A stretch of DNA of 64,000 bases from a bacterium 336/3 (GCA_001281695.1 LJIE01000003.1:56459-120458), one strand, 5' to 3'. Positions 19,260 through 28,257 are shown, counted from the stretch's first letter. Notes: generated by a model from the letters alone, not told the origin. Program-made: numbers and translations.

Positions 19260-19425
19260 TTGTGGAGTTTTGGTTATTGAAATGTCATTTTAGTTAATTA
19301 TTGTTTGGGTTTTAGAGTATACTTGCCTATACCATAAATTGTACAATTTCTTGAAGTAAAGTTTTTGAGCTTGAAAGAGCCTCAGCTTACATAATTTTTT
19401 TAGAGAAATGTTGTGTCAACCTAAT

Positions 19426-19983
19426 TTATATTGAAATAGGTGTGCTTTTTAATTCATCTATATTTTTCATTATAGGAGTATAGAGCAGTATATTAATTCC
19501 AAGAATGATGAAAATGACACCATGACCTATATAAATCATTTCTTGGTTTGTATTGGCATAAGATGTAACAACTACTGTGCCTATACCTGTAAATAATGCT
19601 ATCATGACTCTTACAAGTACTATTTTGTAAATGATATTTTGACCTAAGTTAAATATCCAATTACAAAATAGTATTTCTGAAAAAGCATAAAAAATGAATA
19701 AAAATGTGGTATAATAGTTTAATGTTTCAAAAGTTTGACAAAAAAACAAGATAGCAATTGAATAACTTATCATTGCTATGGCATGCATTTCATGATATGC
19801 AAATTGAACAAGCTTTTTTCTACGTGAGAGAGCTGTAACAAAAGCAAAAACAGCCCCAATGGCTAAAATAATTCCTAATGTTAATTTTAAAGACATGAGT
19901 AAACTATTTCTTAAAAATATCATCAATAATCCTGCAGAAATAATCATGAAACCATATATGAATAATGGAGCGTATTTTTTCAT
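19426..19983 (-). CDS. Six-helix membrane protein, HdeD/DUF308-like
   Basis: 185 aa with six hydrophobic segments evenly spaced in hairpin pairs (FIYGFMIISAGLLMIF, LTLGIILAIGAVFAFV and so on), a short basic loop after the second (SRRKK) and a cytoplasmic tail. The arrangement matches HdeD-like acid-stress membrane proteins of the DUF308 type, but I see no diagnostic motif, so the assignment rests on topology and setting. It lies between the P-ATPase gene and the Dps remnant. Confidence 0.6.
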   Translation of the reverse strand: MKKYAPLFIYGFMIISAGLLMIFLRNSLLMSLKLTLGIILAIGAVFAFVTALSRRKKLVQFAYHEMHAIAMISYSIAILFFCQTFETLNYYTTFLFIFYAFSEILFCNWIFNLGQNIIYKIVLVRVMIALFTGIGTVVVTSYANTNQEMIYIGHGVIFIILGINILLYTPIMKNIDELKSTPISI

Positions 19984-20147
19984 AGTAGTATGATATGAGA
20001 TTGTGAATACATTTTTACAACATATAAAGTTACATTTTATAGCCTTCTAAAGCCTTACGCAATTTTTAAAAAAAGTTATATAATTCATTTATCATAAAGG
20101 CTTGATATAATAATTTTTGATACTATTGAAGTTTAAAGGGTCATTAT

Positions 20148-20592
20148 TATGTGAGATGTGAACGTAAATAATATCCAAGCCATTTTTTCATGCTTCTCCA
20201 TTAAACTTGTTCCTAAATCATGAAATTCTTCTGTAAAACGTTTAATATTCTTACTTAAATAAATAATAATACTTTCATGGTTTGTTAGCAAAGCTTTTAT
20301 AAAGCCTTCACTACTATTAATTTATTTGTTTTGTTCTGTTAAATATGTTAAAGCTAAAAATGATTTTAAAGTTGCTGGGGCATAATGTCCTATTGAACGA
20401 ATACGTTCAGCAACTTTATCAATAAAGCCATCTAATTCTTGGAATTGTATTTCAAAAAGTTTGTGTTTATCGTAGAAATCGGTCCCTTCAATATTTCAAT
20501 GAGCATTTTTAGTTTTCATCTGCTAAAATTTTTGATAACTCTTGGGCAACAATTTGGTGATTGGTGTTGGTTATACATATTTCAGTTTTCAT
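20148..20592 (-). pseudogene. Decayed dps (DNA-protecting ferritin) gene
   Basis: The ATG at 20590-20592 opens a Dps N-terminus (MKTEICITNTNHQIVAQELS), stops at TAA soon after, and continues in another frame with ELDGFIDKVAERIRSIGHYA then PATLKSFLALTYLTEQ, and again with GFIKALLTNHESIIIYLSKN and SLMEKHEKMAWIL. Intact Dps is about 155 aa with the same blocks in one frame. There are frameshifts, an internal deletion of the strand carrying the first ferroxidase ligands, and nonsense codons. Loss of Dps beside a decayed Mn catalase removes two H2O2 defences. Confidence 0.85.
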
Positions 20593-20614
20593 GATTTTAT
20601 GTGATTCATTGTTT

Positions 20615-21205
20615 CTAATTCCAACTTCCTACTGATACAATAATCTCATTCCTTCTGTTAAATAACTGATAGGGTCGATTATAACTTAAAAAACGAAAAT
20701 TACCATAATAACTATAACCTTGCTTTTGTAGGATGTTTTTGAAGATTTTAATTTTCTGTCTAATTTTTTCATCAGAGGCAAAACCCGCAAATCTGATGGC
20801 TGCCACATGTTCTCCAGCAGTTACTTTGATGACAATGTTTGTATCATTGGGTGTAGGTATATCTTCTTTAGTATATTTAGTAGGCATTATAAAACTCATG
20901 GTTGATGTTGATTCTCCTATATCCATATAAATAGGAGCATTCATAGCTATGTGTACATTTTCTTTATTTGCTCCAGATATATAATTGGCAAGTTTGCTAA
21001 AGCCTATACTGCCTAAATCTTTATAAGATTTTGTGGAAGAGCTAATTACTGCTGTAGTTATTAATGGATAATATCGTATTTCAAACGTTTCTTTAGATTT
21101 AACTAAATTGTAACTTTCAGATGGATTGGTAATAATGATGAGGTAAATTTGAAAAATAACGAATATACCAATCAATACTCCTGCTCCAATTAAAACTGTT
21201 TTCAT
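20615..21205 (-). CDS. SOUL-family heme-binding protein
   Basis: 196 aa. An N-terminal hydrophobic anchor (VLIGAGVLIGIFVIFQIYLI) precedes the SOUL/HBP domain (YNLVKSKETFEIRYYPLI, FSKLANYISGANK, APIYMD, MSFIMPTKYT, RPYQLFNRRNEIIVSVG). Family members bind heme or other tetrapyrroles loosely. It is probably held in the inner membrane facing the periplasm. The stop codon of the lipocalin gene is 10 bp upstream, so the two are likely cotranscribed. Confidence 0.88.
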   Translation of the reverse strand: MKTVLIGAGVLIGIFVIFQIYLIIITNPSESYNLVKSKETFEIRYYPLITTAVISSSTKSYKDLGSIGFSKLANYISGANKENVHIAMNAPIYMDIGESTSTMSFIMPTKYTKEDIPTPNDTNIVIKVTAGEHVAAIRFAGFASDEKIRQKIKIFKNILQKQGYSYYGNFRFLSYNRPYQLFNRRNEIIVSVGSWN

Positions 21206-21215
21206 TGCTTTATTT

Positions 21216-21734
21216 TTAAATTTGTTTAGTTTTCTTTAATTTATTTATATCAAAACCTTTTTCTTTTAGTTGAGAAAGAATTTCCTGATAAACTTCTTCA
21301 TTAATTGTAGAGGTTCTTGAAAGTATCCATAAGCTTTTTTTGTTGGGGTGACTGACTACTGCATAACTATAGTCTTGAGCTAAATCAATAATCCAATATT
21401 TTGTTCTAAAGGGCCAAAGGAACTGAACTTTCAATTTTGCATTACCTGAGTTCTTCTTGCTAAAAGCTTTTCCTTTGATATAGAATAATTTTTTATTTTT
21501 TGTACACCTGTTCTCTACTAGCATATATCCTTTGCTAGTAATTGTATAGTTTGCTGTTGTATATTCACAGTTCTTTTGAAATCTTTTTGGAAAAGATGCT
21601 ATTTCGTACCAAGTTCCTGCATATAGATTTAAGTTTACACTATATACTGGTTGTAGTTCCTGGGCATTGACATTTGTTGTAATAAATAACAATAGAATGA
21701 ATATTTTAACTGATATTATAATTTTATTTTTCAT
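21216..21734 (-). CDS. Lipocalin family protein (Blc-like)
   Basis: 172 aa. Signal peptide MKNKIIISVKIFILLLFITT; then the lipocalin first motif GTWYEIASFPKRFQKNCEY, the second strand region (TTANYTITSKGYMLVENRC), a DYSYAVVSHPNKKSLWILSR motif and the C-terminal helix. No lipobox cysteine is evident at the cleavage site, so it may be periplasmic and not a lipoprotein, unlike E. coli Blc. Bacterial lipocalins bind lysophospholipids and fatty acids and are induced by membrane stress. It precedes the SOUL gene by 10 bp. Confidence 0.88.
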   Translation of the reverse strand: MKNKIIISVKIFILLLFITTNVNAQELQPVYSVNLNLYAGTWYEIASFPKRFQKNCEYTTANYTITSKGYMLVENRCTKNKKLFYIKGKAFSKKNSGNAKLKVQFLWPFRTKYWIIDLAQDYSYAVVSHPNKKSLWILSRTSTINEEVYQEILSQLKEKGFDINKLKKTKQI

Positions 21735-21827
21735 AATTTAAATAGGTTAAATAGTTTTGAGTTTTTTGAAAAAATAAGAGGTTTTAATTTACATACAATC
21801 AAATAGATAAAATTAGCGGATACTTGA

Positions 21828-22502
21828 TTATTCATCTGCTATCAAGCAAATAGAATCAATAGATAGGTCATTGTTTATATGTCGTATGTCAGGTGTATTC
21901 CAAGCAATGCGTTCTGCTTCTTCTTTTTGATACCATGAATTCACAGTTCCTGTAAGTACTACTGTTGTACCTGATACCTTTACATAAATACTAGTATCGT
22001 CAATGGACCAACTTAGATTTAGAGCGTTCTCAACATCTTTTTGTTCAATATTATCATGGATTTCAGGTTTGATTTGGATGTTGTTGAATACCCCCCTAAT
22101 ACCTTTAAGATAGTTAAGTGCATTTTTAGCAGCTTCTTTTTGGTAGTTCCAAGGCAATTCTCCCTCTAGTGTAATCCAGCCATCTTCCACTTTGATAACT
22201 ATTTTTTCATCAGGTACAGACCAGTTAGTTTTTAAAGCATTCAAAGCTTGACCTGCAATTTCAAGATTGGTTTTGATCCAAGAATCAGGTAATTTTACTT
22301 GGATTTTCTGCACCACAGCCCTTACCCCATTAACTCTCTTTGCTGCATTCTCTGCTTCTATTTTTTTAGCATAACTATCAACTACTCCTAATAATGATAC
22401 AATGCTATCTTCAACTGTAACTTCAATCTCTGATGAACTTAAGAGAGGCTCCCATTTAATAGCATTGGTTACTCTTCTTTGTAATTCCTCGTTATTTTTC
22501 AT
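21828..22502 (-). CDS. Protein with three BON domains
   Basis: 224 aa made of three consecutive BON modules (about residues 5-70, 78-143 and 150-216), each with the pattern of a helix, then strands carrying VEDSIVSLLGVVDS, VEDGWITLEGELPW or VSGTTVVLTGTVNS and a helix ending in A..A. BON domains bind phospholipid or sit on envelope structures (OsmY type). No signal peptide is present, so a cytoplasmic or peripheral role is more likely than in OsmY. It precedes the lipocalin/SOUL genes (93-bp gap). Confidence 0.88.
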   Translation of the reverse strand: MKNNEELQRRVTNAIKWEPLLSSSEIEVTVEDSIVSLLGVVDSYAKKIEAENAAKRVNGVRAVVQKIQVKLPDSWIKTNLEIAGQALNALKTNWSVPDEKIVIKVEDGWITLEGELPWNYQKEAAKNALNYLKGIRGVFNNIQIKPEIHDNIEQKDVENALNLSWSIDDTSIYVKVSGTTVVLTGTVNSWYQKEEAERIAWNTPDIRHINNDLSIDSICLIADE

Positions 22503-22782
22503 GGTTGATACATTAAATATTGTAAATAGATTTCTACAATATCACAAAGGTAGATTGTTTGACTGTGATAAGTATTACACTATTCTCAACAATAATTATA
22601 TAATTCATTTGTTTTCAGCAATTAGAGAAGGATTTTATAGGAAATGAGAAATTGAACTAAAGGTATGACTTATAAAACATTTAAATTTATTTATGTAATA
22701 CATGAGAAATGAAATACTCCCAAATTGCAGTGTCAGAAATTTTTTAATATTTTTCATACAAATACTTCATTTTCATATTTCT

Positions 22783-23136
22783 ATGAGTAAAATCAATAAT
22801 AATACTGATATCGAAAAATCCAAAGCACATATTATCATTGAGCTAATTGAGTATTTACCCAAAACTGTAGTGAGTAGAACGATTATTAAAAAAACAACAG
22901 GAAATATTGCTATAGTCTCTTTCGATGTGGGTGAGGAAATGGAAGAAAAAATCTCACCCTTTGACACCTATATTCAAATTATTGATGGAGTAGCCTCTAT
23001 TACCATTCAGGACAAAAATTATACACTTACTTTAGGCGAAGGAATTATTATTCTAGCTCATGCAAAACATCAGTTTAATGCTGAGGAGCAGTTCAAAATG
23101 ATTGCTACCACCATTAAAAGTGGTTATGAAGATTAA
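22783..23136 (+). CDS. Small cupin-domain protein
   Basis: 117 aa from the ATG at 22783; an ATG at 22702 would add 27 hydrophobic, poorly conserved-looking residues, so the inner start is preferred. The cupin strands are DVGEEMEEKISPFDTYIQII and DKNYTLTLGEGIIILAHAKH. Only the second motif keeps a metal-ligand-like His, so metal binding is uncertain. It is transcribed divergently from the BON gene and followed by the AraC regulator, a pairing that suggests a signalling or sensing cupin. Confidence 0.8.
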   Translation: MSKINNNTDIEKSKAHIIIELIEYLPKTVVSRTIIKKTTGNIAIVSFDVGEEMEEKISPFDTYIQIIDGVASITIQDKNYTLTLGEGIIILAHAKHQFNAEEQFKMIATTIKSGYED

Positions 23137-23269
23137 GGACTTATTTGAAAACTCATACATTTATAAAATTGAAACACTATTGAATAAAACTTATTTTATT
23201 CCTTGATAATAAGGCTATTTCTGTGAAAAAGTCAAGTATTATAGTTCAAGCGTTTTATTTTTTAGCTTC

Positions 23270-23830
23270 ATGAAATTACATGTAAAATATATGGTAAGCC
23301 TCCGTTGCAAGATGGTTGTAAAATCCGAACTTGAAAAATTAGGACTCCAATTCATTTCAGTTGATTTAGGAGTAGCAGAAATATTTGAGGATATATCTTT
23401 TGATCAGCGAGAGCAATTCAAAGTAAATCTACTCAAATATGGTTTAGAGTTGTTGGAAGACAAAAAAAGTATTCTAATTGAAAAAATCAAAAATGTAATT
23501 ATTGAAATGATTCACTATTTGGATGAAATTCCGAAGATGAATTACTCTGAGTACATCAGTGAAAAATTAGATTATGATTATGTTTATCTTGCTAACATTT
23601 TTTCGGAGGTGAAAGGCATCACCATACAACAGTACATTATTATACATAAGATTGAAAAGGTCAAAGAACTTCTTTTGTATGATGAACTCAATCTAACAGA
23701 AATTTCCTATAAAATGCATTATAGCAGTGTTGCCCATCTGTCTAATCAATTCAAAAAAGTAACAGGATTATCTCCCTCTTACTACAAAAAACTCAAAAAG
23801 AAAAGAAATAAAAACCTTGAAAATGTTTAG
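23270..23830 (+). CDS. AraC-family transcriptional regulator
   Basis: 186 aa. The first 85 residues form a small regulatory domain (MKLHVKYMVSLRCKMVVKSE; FISVDLGVAEIFEDI). The last 100 are the double helix-turn-helix (LDYDYVYLANIFSEVKGITI, NLTEISYKMHYSSVAHLSNQ, FKKVTGLSPSYYKKLKK). The N-terminal domain lacks the arabinose-type cupin and resembles that of short Bacteroidota AraC proteins found in stress clusters. It is 133 bp after the cupin gene and ends at a bidirectional terminator. It may control the stress genes around it; this is inference. Confidence 0.88.
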   Translation: MKLHVKYMVSLRCKMVVKSELEKLGLQFISVDLGVAEIFEDISFDQREQFKVNLLKYGLELLEDKKSILIEKIKNVIIEMIHYLDEIPKMNYSEYISEKLDYDYVYLANIFSEVKGITIQQYIIIHKIEKVKELLLYDELNLTEISYKMHYSSVAHLSNQFKKVTGLSPSYYKKLKKKRNKNLENV

Positions 23831-23838
23831 TAATAAGT

Positions 23839-23863
23839 AAGACAGCATTTTTAGTGCTGTCTT
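23839..23863. terminator. Bidirectional terminator
   Basis: The arms AAGACAGCA/TGCTGTCTT with a 7-nt T-rich loop lie between the convergent AraC and CsbD-like genes. Confidence 0.7.
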
Positions 23864-23885
23864 GTGGTTTATTCATGATGAGTTC

Positions 23886-24107
23886 TTATTTTGCTTCTGT
23901 TTGCATCTTGGTAAGGATACTTATCACATCTTCTCTTTTTTTACCAAGCCTTGTTTCTATTCGTTTTAACAACTCTTCGTCTTTTGTTGCCTCAAACTTT
24001 AAGTCAGTTTCTGTCAGTTGTGGAAATTTTTTCTGAAGCTCTTTTGATAATACTTCCCAGTTTCCTGTAATTTTGAAATCTTTGTTTGTTTTACTTGATA
24101 GAGCCAT
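23886..24107 (-). CDS. CsbD-like general stress protein
   Basis: 73 aa. The CsbD pattern is visible: ITGNWEVLSKELQKKFPQLT, then TDLKF, EELLKRIETRLGKKREDVIS. Highly charged, no signal peptide. CsbD proteins are small stress-induced proteins of unknown activity. It is single-gene and convergent with the AraC gene. Confidence 0.8.
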   Translation of the reverse strand: MALSSKTNKDFKITGNWEVLSKELQKKFPQLTETDLKFEATKDEELLKRIETRLGKKREDVISILTKMQTEAK

Positions 24108-24250
24108 GATTTCTAAAAATTTAAAATGTGAAATTATTATTTACAAACCTATACTTCTTTTTGGAATAAGTTCTTACATCTATTCTTGATAAACTTATGT
24201 ATATCATACTTACAAGTATTCTTACCATTATATATTCTTAGAAATACAAA

Positions 24251-24276
24251 AAACAGTATTTTTTAATACTGTTTTT
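24251..24276. terminator. Terminator-like hairpin left of the IS5 element
   Basis: AAACAGTATT and AATACTGTTT pair around TTTT, followed by T-rich sequence on the plus strand. No gene ends here; it may insulate the neighbouring insertion sequence or belong to a lost gene. Confidence 0.5.
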
Positions 24277-24360
24277 ACTCTAACATCAAATAGAGAGTAT
24301 GAGACCTCTCTATTTTACTAAAGATTTTTATTTAGTTTTGACTTGGGAATTTTTGATTAT

Positions 24361-25266
24361 GAACTTGTTTAACATTTAATGAATCTAGAAAAAATAACAA
24401 TCATAGCTAAAATATTAAAACAGAACCAATGTTTAGCAAGGTATTCATATCTAATCAAAAGAGCTTTGAAAGCATCCATCCAAGCAAAAGTTCTTTCAAT
24501 AACAAATCTTCTTTGATATAGCACTTCATCAAAATGATGACAAAGTTGATTATTTTGTGTATTTCTTTTATTAAAATCAATATTAGTTTCTATTTGATAC
24601 TTTTCACAAGTTTTTCTACAAATATCATTATCAAATCCAGCATCAGCATTCAAGAACAAACCTTCTATGGAAATATCAGCTTTTTCAAGCCAAACTATCA
24701 GTTGTTTAAAATGTTGTGAGAAATGAAACATGTCATGATGATTTCCACTAACAGGTTCTGAAATAGCTATTAATATCCCCTGATTATCACATAAATATAC
24801 TAAATTAGTACTTGCTTTGGAATGTTTATGATTAAATCCCACTGCTTGTCCACCTCTGTTGGCTCTTGTTTTTGAACCATCTATCTGAATACTAGACATA
24901 TCCAAATACTTTTTATAGTGCTTCAACAAATAAACCCACAATTTTTCCCATGAACCATCCTCACACCAGCGTTTGAAATGATAAAATACACTTTGATAAC
25001 TATATTTTTCTTCAAAAAAACGTTCTGTAGGAAGTTCTCTCCACTGACAACCTGTTTTTAGTCTATATAAAATTGCTGAAAGAATACCAACCCTTTTTTT
25101 CTCTGAAATACTTAGTCCTCGTCTTCCAACACTTAAATGAGGTAATATTAGCTTTTTTATTCTATCTTTGCTCAAGATGCTCATAAAGTAATTTTGTTTG
25201 TTTGCACTACAATAGTATACTTTTTTGAGCATCTTTGTTTATAGTATTATAACCTTAGACAACTTC
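24361..25266. mobile_element. Complete IS5-family insertion sequence
   Basis: The element is 906 bp with imperfect terminal inverted repeats: GAACTTGTTTAACATT at 24361 and, on the other strand from 25266, GAAGTTGTCTAAGGTT (12 of 16 identical). The bases TAT flank both ends (24358-24360 and 25267-25269), a likely 3-bp target duplication. One intact transposase gene fills it. It appears capable of transposition. Confidence 0.8.
24369..25184 (-). CDS. IS5-family transposase
   Basis: 271 aa from the ATG at 25182-25184 (MSILSKDRIKKLILPHLSVG); an in-frame ATG at 25232 would add 16 residues. The N-terminal DUF4096-like region contains CQWRELPTERFFEEKYSYQS. The DDE nuclease domain follows: SIQIDGSKTRANRGG with the first Asp, FLNADAGFDNDICR with the second, and RFVIERTFAWMDAFK with the conserved Y/R-x3-E segment. 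The frame is intact and bounded by terminal repeats. Confidence 0.9.
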   Translation of the reverse strand: MSILSKDRIKKLILPHLSVGRRGLSISEKKRVGILSAILYRLKTGCQWRELPTERFFEEKYSYQSVFYHFKRWCEDGSWEKLWVYLLKHYKKYLDMSSIQIDGSKTRANRGGQAVGFNHKHSKASTNLVYLCDNQGILIAISEPVSGNHHDMFHFSQHFKQLIVWLEKADISIEGLFLNADAGFDNDICRKTCEKYQIETNIDFNKRNTQNNQLCHHFDEVLYQRRFVIERTFAWMDAFKALLIRYEYLAKHWFCFNILAMIVIFSRFIKC

Positions 25267-25446
25267 TATATTAATTTATAATAATAGTTTTAATTTTTAT
25301 TTGTAAACTTTTTTCAGGACAAGTCCGAACCCCAAACTTTTTTAGGAGCACGAAACCCCGCCTATTGCAAATGTGCTGTTATGGGTAGTGGTTCTTTTAG
25401 GTCGAAGGTCTGTCTTGTCAAATTGCACTGTCACTGTGCAATGGCC

Positions 25447-25512
25447 TGCAAGCTCTTTTAATTTTTTCTGGGATTACTTTTGTGCGATGAGAAAAAATAA
25501 AATGTGCTTGCA
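25447..25512. repeat. Long imperfect palindrome, attC-like
   Basis: The arms at 25447-25469 and 25490-25512 (TGCAAGC...TTTTTTCT and its partner) pair except for a few internal bases around a 20-nt loop. The surrounding 25320-25690 stretch holds no gene. The layout resembles the other long hairpins at 36151-36212 and 52393-52443. Confidence 0.5.
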
Positions 25513-25694
25513 AATGAATTGGTTTGATTTTAATTTGGAAATACGAATGATATTAAATTCAAACAGGCTCTTCATTGGTTTACCCAAGAAAGAACCTGCT
25601 AAAATTAAGAAGTTGAAAGTTATCTTTGAGAAGATATTTCTGTTTCTTCTTCCTATGCTACTGCGTGAACATTGATTAGTCACACTGAAACTAC

Positions 25695-25860
25695 TTTTAA
25701 TTTTTTGTTAGCTCCTGTTTTAGCACGTAAATGTCTTTTAACTCATCTTCAAATAAATTCATAGGTTGTGAATGATGCATTAAGTTATTGAAATTTCCTC
25801 TCTGAGTAGCTTTAAACTGTTTTTACTTTTGGAGTTGTTTACTTTCGAACCACTTCCAAA
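25695..25860 (-). pseudogene. 5' fragment of a second DUF892 gene
   Basis: This stretch is a clear but degraded copy of the start of the DUF892 gene at 26603: it still reads SQPMNLFEDELKDIY in one frame and a Ser/Lys-rich leader in another, with stops between. It breaks off after about 55 codons. It is a tandem duplication that has decayed, or a relic of an acquired second copy. Confidence 0.65.
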
Positions 25861-25875
25861 TTTTGATTTTAAAGT

Positions 25876-25995
25876 TTAGCTACATTGTCCAAGCAGCACC
25901 CAGATTATTACAAAAACTACAATAGTGCCTAAACAACCACCACCTAATTTTTTTGCTCCGTAACCTGCAATTAGTCCTTTAAAAATATTGTTCAT
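25876..25995 (-). CDS. 39-aa single-helix membrane peptide
   Basis: ATG at 25993-25995, TAA at 25876-25878. The product begins MNNIFKGLIAGYGAKKLGGG and continues CLGTIVVFVIIWVLLGQCS: a short Gly-rich basic N-terminus followed by one membrane helix. Small proteins of this pattern are widespread in Bacteroidota and unnamed. It starts 11 bp after the end of the DUF892 gene, so the two are likely cotranscribed. Confidence 0.65.
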   Translation of the reverse strand: MNNIFKGLIAGYGAKKLGGGCLGTIVVFVIIWVLLGQCS

Positions 25996-26006
25996 AGAAA
26001 TTTGAT

Positions 26007-26603
26007 TTATGCTTCTTCTTCTGCAGCTTTAACATTAATTGCACTCACTGCAACTTCACTTAATTTTTCGTCAGCCGCTTTTTCTTCGTCAAGCGTTGCT
26101 TGCAGTAAATCTACTGCATCATTCAAACCAAGCGTTTCGGCAAACTGGCGAAGTGTTCCGTAAGATGCAATTTCGTAATGCTCCACTTTTTGTCCTGCCG
26201 AAATAATTCCTGCATCACGCATTGCACCCTCCTCACAATCTTGCATAATTTCTTCTGCCTCTTTCATTAAACCTTCCATTGCCTGACATTTTTTTGCTAC
26301 GGCTTTTTTCCCTATTGATTCAAATACTTGTTCAACACGACTAACTTGTTCTTCAGTTTCTCCAAGATGTGCTGTAAGTGCATCAATCAATTCCTGTGAC
26401 GTTGCGTTCTTAATCATTTTAGGAATTGCTTTTGTCAATGCTTTTTCCGCCCAATAAATGTCCTTCAACTCATCTTCAAACAATTTCATAAGTTGTGAAG
26501 ATTGCATTCCATTATTGGAATTTTCTTTTGGAGTTCCGTTAGAACTGCTTTTACTTTTGGTGCTGCTTTTGTTGGAGCCACTAGCTGTTTTTGAATTATC
26601 CAT
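26007..26603 (-). CDS. DUF892 (YciE/YciF-like) ferritin-like stress protein
   Basis: 198 aa. A Ser/Lys/Asn-rich disordered leader of about 33 residues is followed by the DUF892 helical bundle: LMKLFEDELKDIYWAEKALT, ALTAHLGETEEQVSRVEQVF, CEEGAMRDAGIISAGQKVEH, EIASYGTLRQFAETLG and a C-terminal helix with LDEEKAADEKLSE. The Glu and His residues are positioned as in the di-iron centre of YciF. It follows the decayed Mn catalase gene, whose overrunning frame overlaps the leader. A role in oxidative or osmotic stress is likely. Confidence 0.9.
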   Translation of the reverse strand: MDNSKTASGSNKSSTKSKSSSNGTPKENSNNGMQSSQLMKLFEDELKDIYWAEKALTKAIPKMIKNATSQELIDALTAHLGETEEQVSRVEQVFESIGKKAVAKKCQAMEGLMKEAEEIMQDCEEGAMRDAGIISAGQKVEHYEIASYGTLRQFAETLGLNDAVDLLQATLDEEKAADEKLSEVAVSAINVKAAEEEA

Positions 26604-26639
26604 TTTCTTTTGATTTTAATTGTTTGAGAATTATTTATT

Positions 26640-27590
26640 ACCGTTTTTACTTTTACTGTTTGTTTTATGCTATTCATTTCTGCTTCTAAACCATCCTCAT
26701 AAACACTCCAACTCATTATACCATTTTCAGGTAGAGTGGCTTCATCCACTTCCGCTTTGCCTTCTGCACTCAATGACTTATTATTTTTTTGAACGGATTT
26801 ATCTGTGCCTTCTGCTTTTTCACTTTGCGAGCCATTTGTTTCAATAATATGTTCCATTGTATCTTCAATGAATTGCCATTCTTCGCTTAATAATGGGCTT
26901 TTGCCTTCGTTCCAACCGCCTTTAAAATCTTTGCCTTTTGACATGTTGAAATATTTGTTGCTAAACTTTGGGTCGCTTTGCAAAATGCCTAGTGGAAAGT
27001 TTGGCTGATTACTGTCTAATGCCACTTGAAATATTTGGAAGTGTGCAACTTCTCTTATCATTAAATAGCGTAATGATTCTTTTACTAAAACATCATCAGT
27101 AAATTTCATCAGGTTTTCGTAAACCATTTTACCACTGGTCTCTGCACCAATATTTAAACGAAGGTCACCGTTAAATCCCCCATTCCCATTATGTATGTTG
27201 CACTCCACAAATTACCAACGCTATTAGTGTAGGTGTGCCACCACTCACTATAAAGAAGTGTGGGTTAATCATAGCTTCATGTATGTAATTTTCCTTTGTG
27301 GATTTCCCGTCTAACATTTTTGTTAGGTCAGATTCATCTGCTGCATTTTTTAATTCGCTATTTACACCAACAATTTCAAGATGACTGAATTCTTCGGTTG
27401 CAATATCCATCAGCATATCATATTTGTCAGGGTATGCTTTTCGGCAACCAAAAGCCTGAACAAAATATTGCATGGCTGCTTTTAATTCTCCATTTGGTCC
27501 ACCAAATTGTTCTAGAAGAAGTTTGGCAAAACGAACATCGGGTTTAGAAACTTATGCGTTGAATTGTAATTCTTTTACATGATGGAACAT
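26640..27590 (-). pseudogene. Broken manganese catalase gene
   Basis: The reading starts at the ATG at 27588-27590 (MFHHVKELQFNA), hits an in-frame TAA at 27552-27554, resumes with MQYFVQAFGCRKAYPDKYDM and EEFSHLEIVG, and breaks again after VSGGTPTL, where about 20-30 bases are lost and the frame shifts. It then continues with NLMKFTDDVLVKESLRYLM, REVAHFQIFQ and NKYFNMSKGKDFKG to SWSVYEDGLEAEMN. Glu and His ligands of the di-manganese site survive in separate pieces. The final piece runs on without its own stop into the DUF892 gene. Two or more lesions make a functional catalase impossible. Confidence 0.88.
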
Positions 27591-27905
27591 TATTTTAGAT
27601 TTTATTATTATAATACAAAGATGAATAGAAAATTTACCAGTAGTATTACAGAATTATAGGAACTAATTATATCTTTCCCACTTCCACTTTGTATTTATTG
27701 TGGGTGGTTAGGAAAGTCCTGTGCCTTACAATTTAATAGAGAGAAGTAATAATTACTATGGGAAATTGTTTGTACGAAATGGGAAAAGAAAAGGGAAATT
27801 ATGGTTCAAAAGCTCAAACGAAGGAGTAGTGTGTTTGGGCAAAATAAAATGTGAAGCAACTTGGGTTAGTGGGTGGCGTTGCTTCTCTTTTTATTTGGCG
27901 AAGCG
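27591..27905. other. Intergenic DNA upstream of the Mn catalase remnant
   Basis: No convincing gene. A short plus-strand frame at 27721-27942 has no family features and runs into the palindrome that follows. Confidence 0.45.
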
Positions 27906-28014
27906 TTGGCAATTTGTCGTCTGTTGTCAGCACGAATGTTGATGTTTAGTGCTTGGAGATGTGACGAATTTTTAGCACAAATGTTTCATAGAAGCACTTC
28001 AGCCATATTGCCAA
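27906..28014. repeat. Palindromic inter-cassette element
   Basis: TTGGCAAT at 27906-27913 and ATTGCCAA at 28007-28014 form perfect outer arms around about 93 bases that contain further short inverted pieces (AGCAC/GTGCT). The right arm is followed within 7 bases by the insertion-sequence end at 28021. The size and layout are those of an integron attC-like site, though the R-box consensus is not clear. Confidence 0.4.
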
Positions 28015-28020
28015 GCCGAT

Positions 28021-28257
28021 GTGCTTGTTGCACAACTCAAATATAATAGAAAAAAACAAATTTTATAAAAACATGTAAATACTTGTATAAATATTTGATA
28101 TTCATTATATTCACTTATGCAAGGACATCAAGAATTACACCCTAAGAAGTTTTATCAAGTATCCTTGGAGTCATTAGTTCCTCCAGAGAACTTTTATAGA
28201 AAACTATCTGCTCATATTGATTGGCAATTTCTCTATGCTTCAACAGCACATTATTAA
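28021..28257 (+). mobile_element. Left end of an IS1182-family element, truncated
   Basis: The terminus GTGCTTGTTGCACAACTC is followed by a 79-bp AT-rich leader and an ATG at 28117 that opens an IS1182-type transposase N-terminus (MQGHQELHPKKFYQVSLESL, VPPENFYRKLSAHID). The frame ends at TAA after 46 codons, where the rest of the element has been deleted. Confidence 0.7.

Noticed and set aside
25373..25675. 100-codon plus-strand frame
   Set aside because: It overlaps the long palindrome at 25447-25512 and shows no protein-family signal.
27721..27942. 73-codon plus-strand frame
   Set aside because: It runs into the palindrome at 27906-28014 and has no recognisable features.
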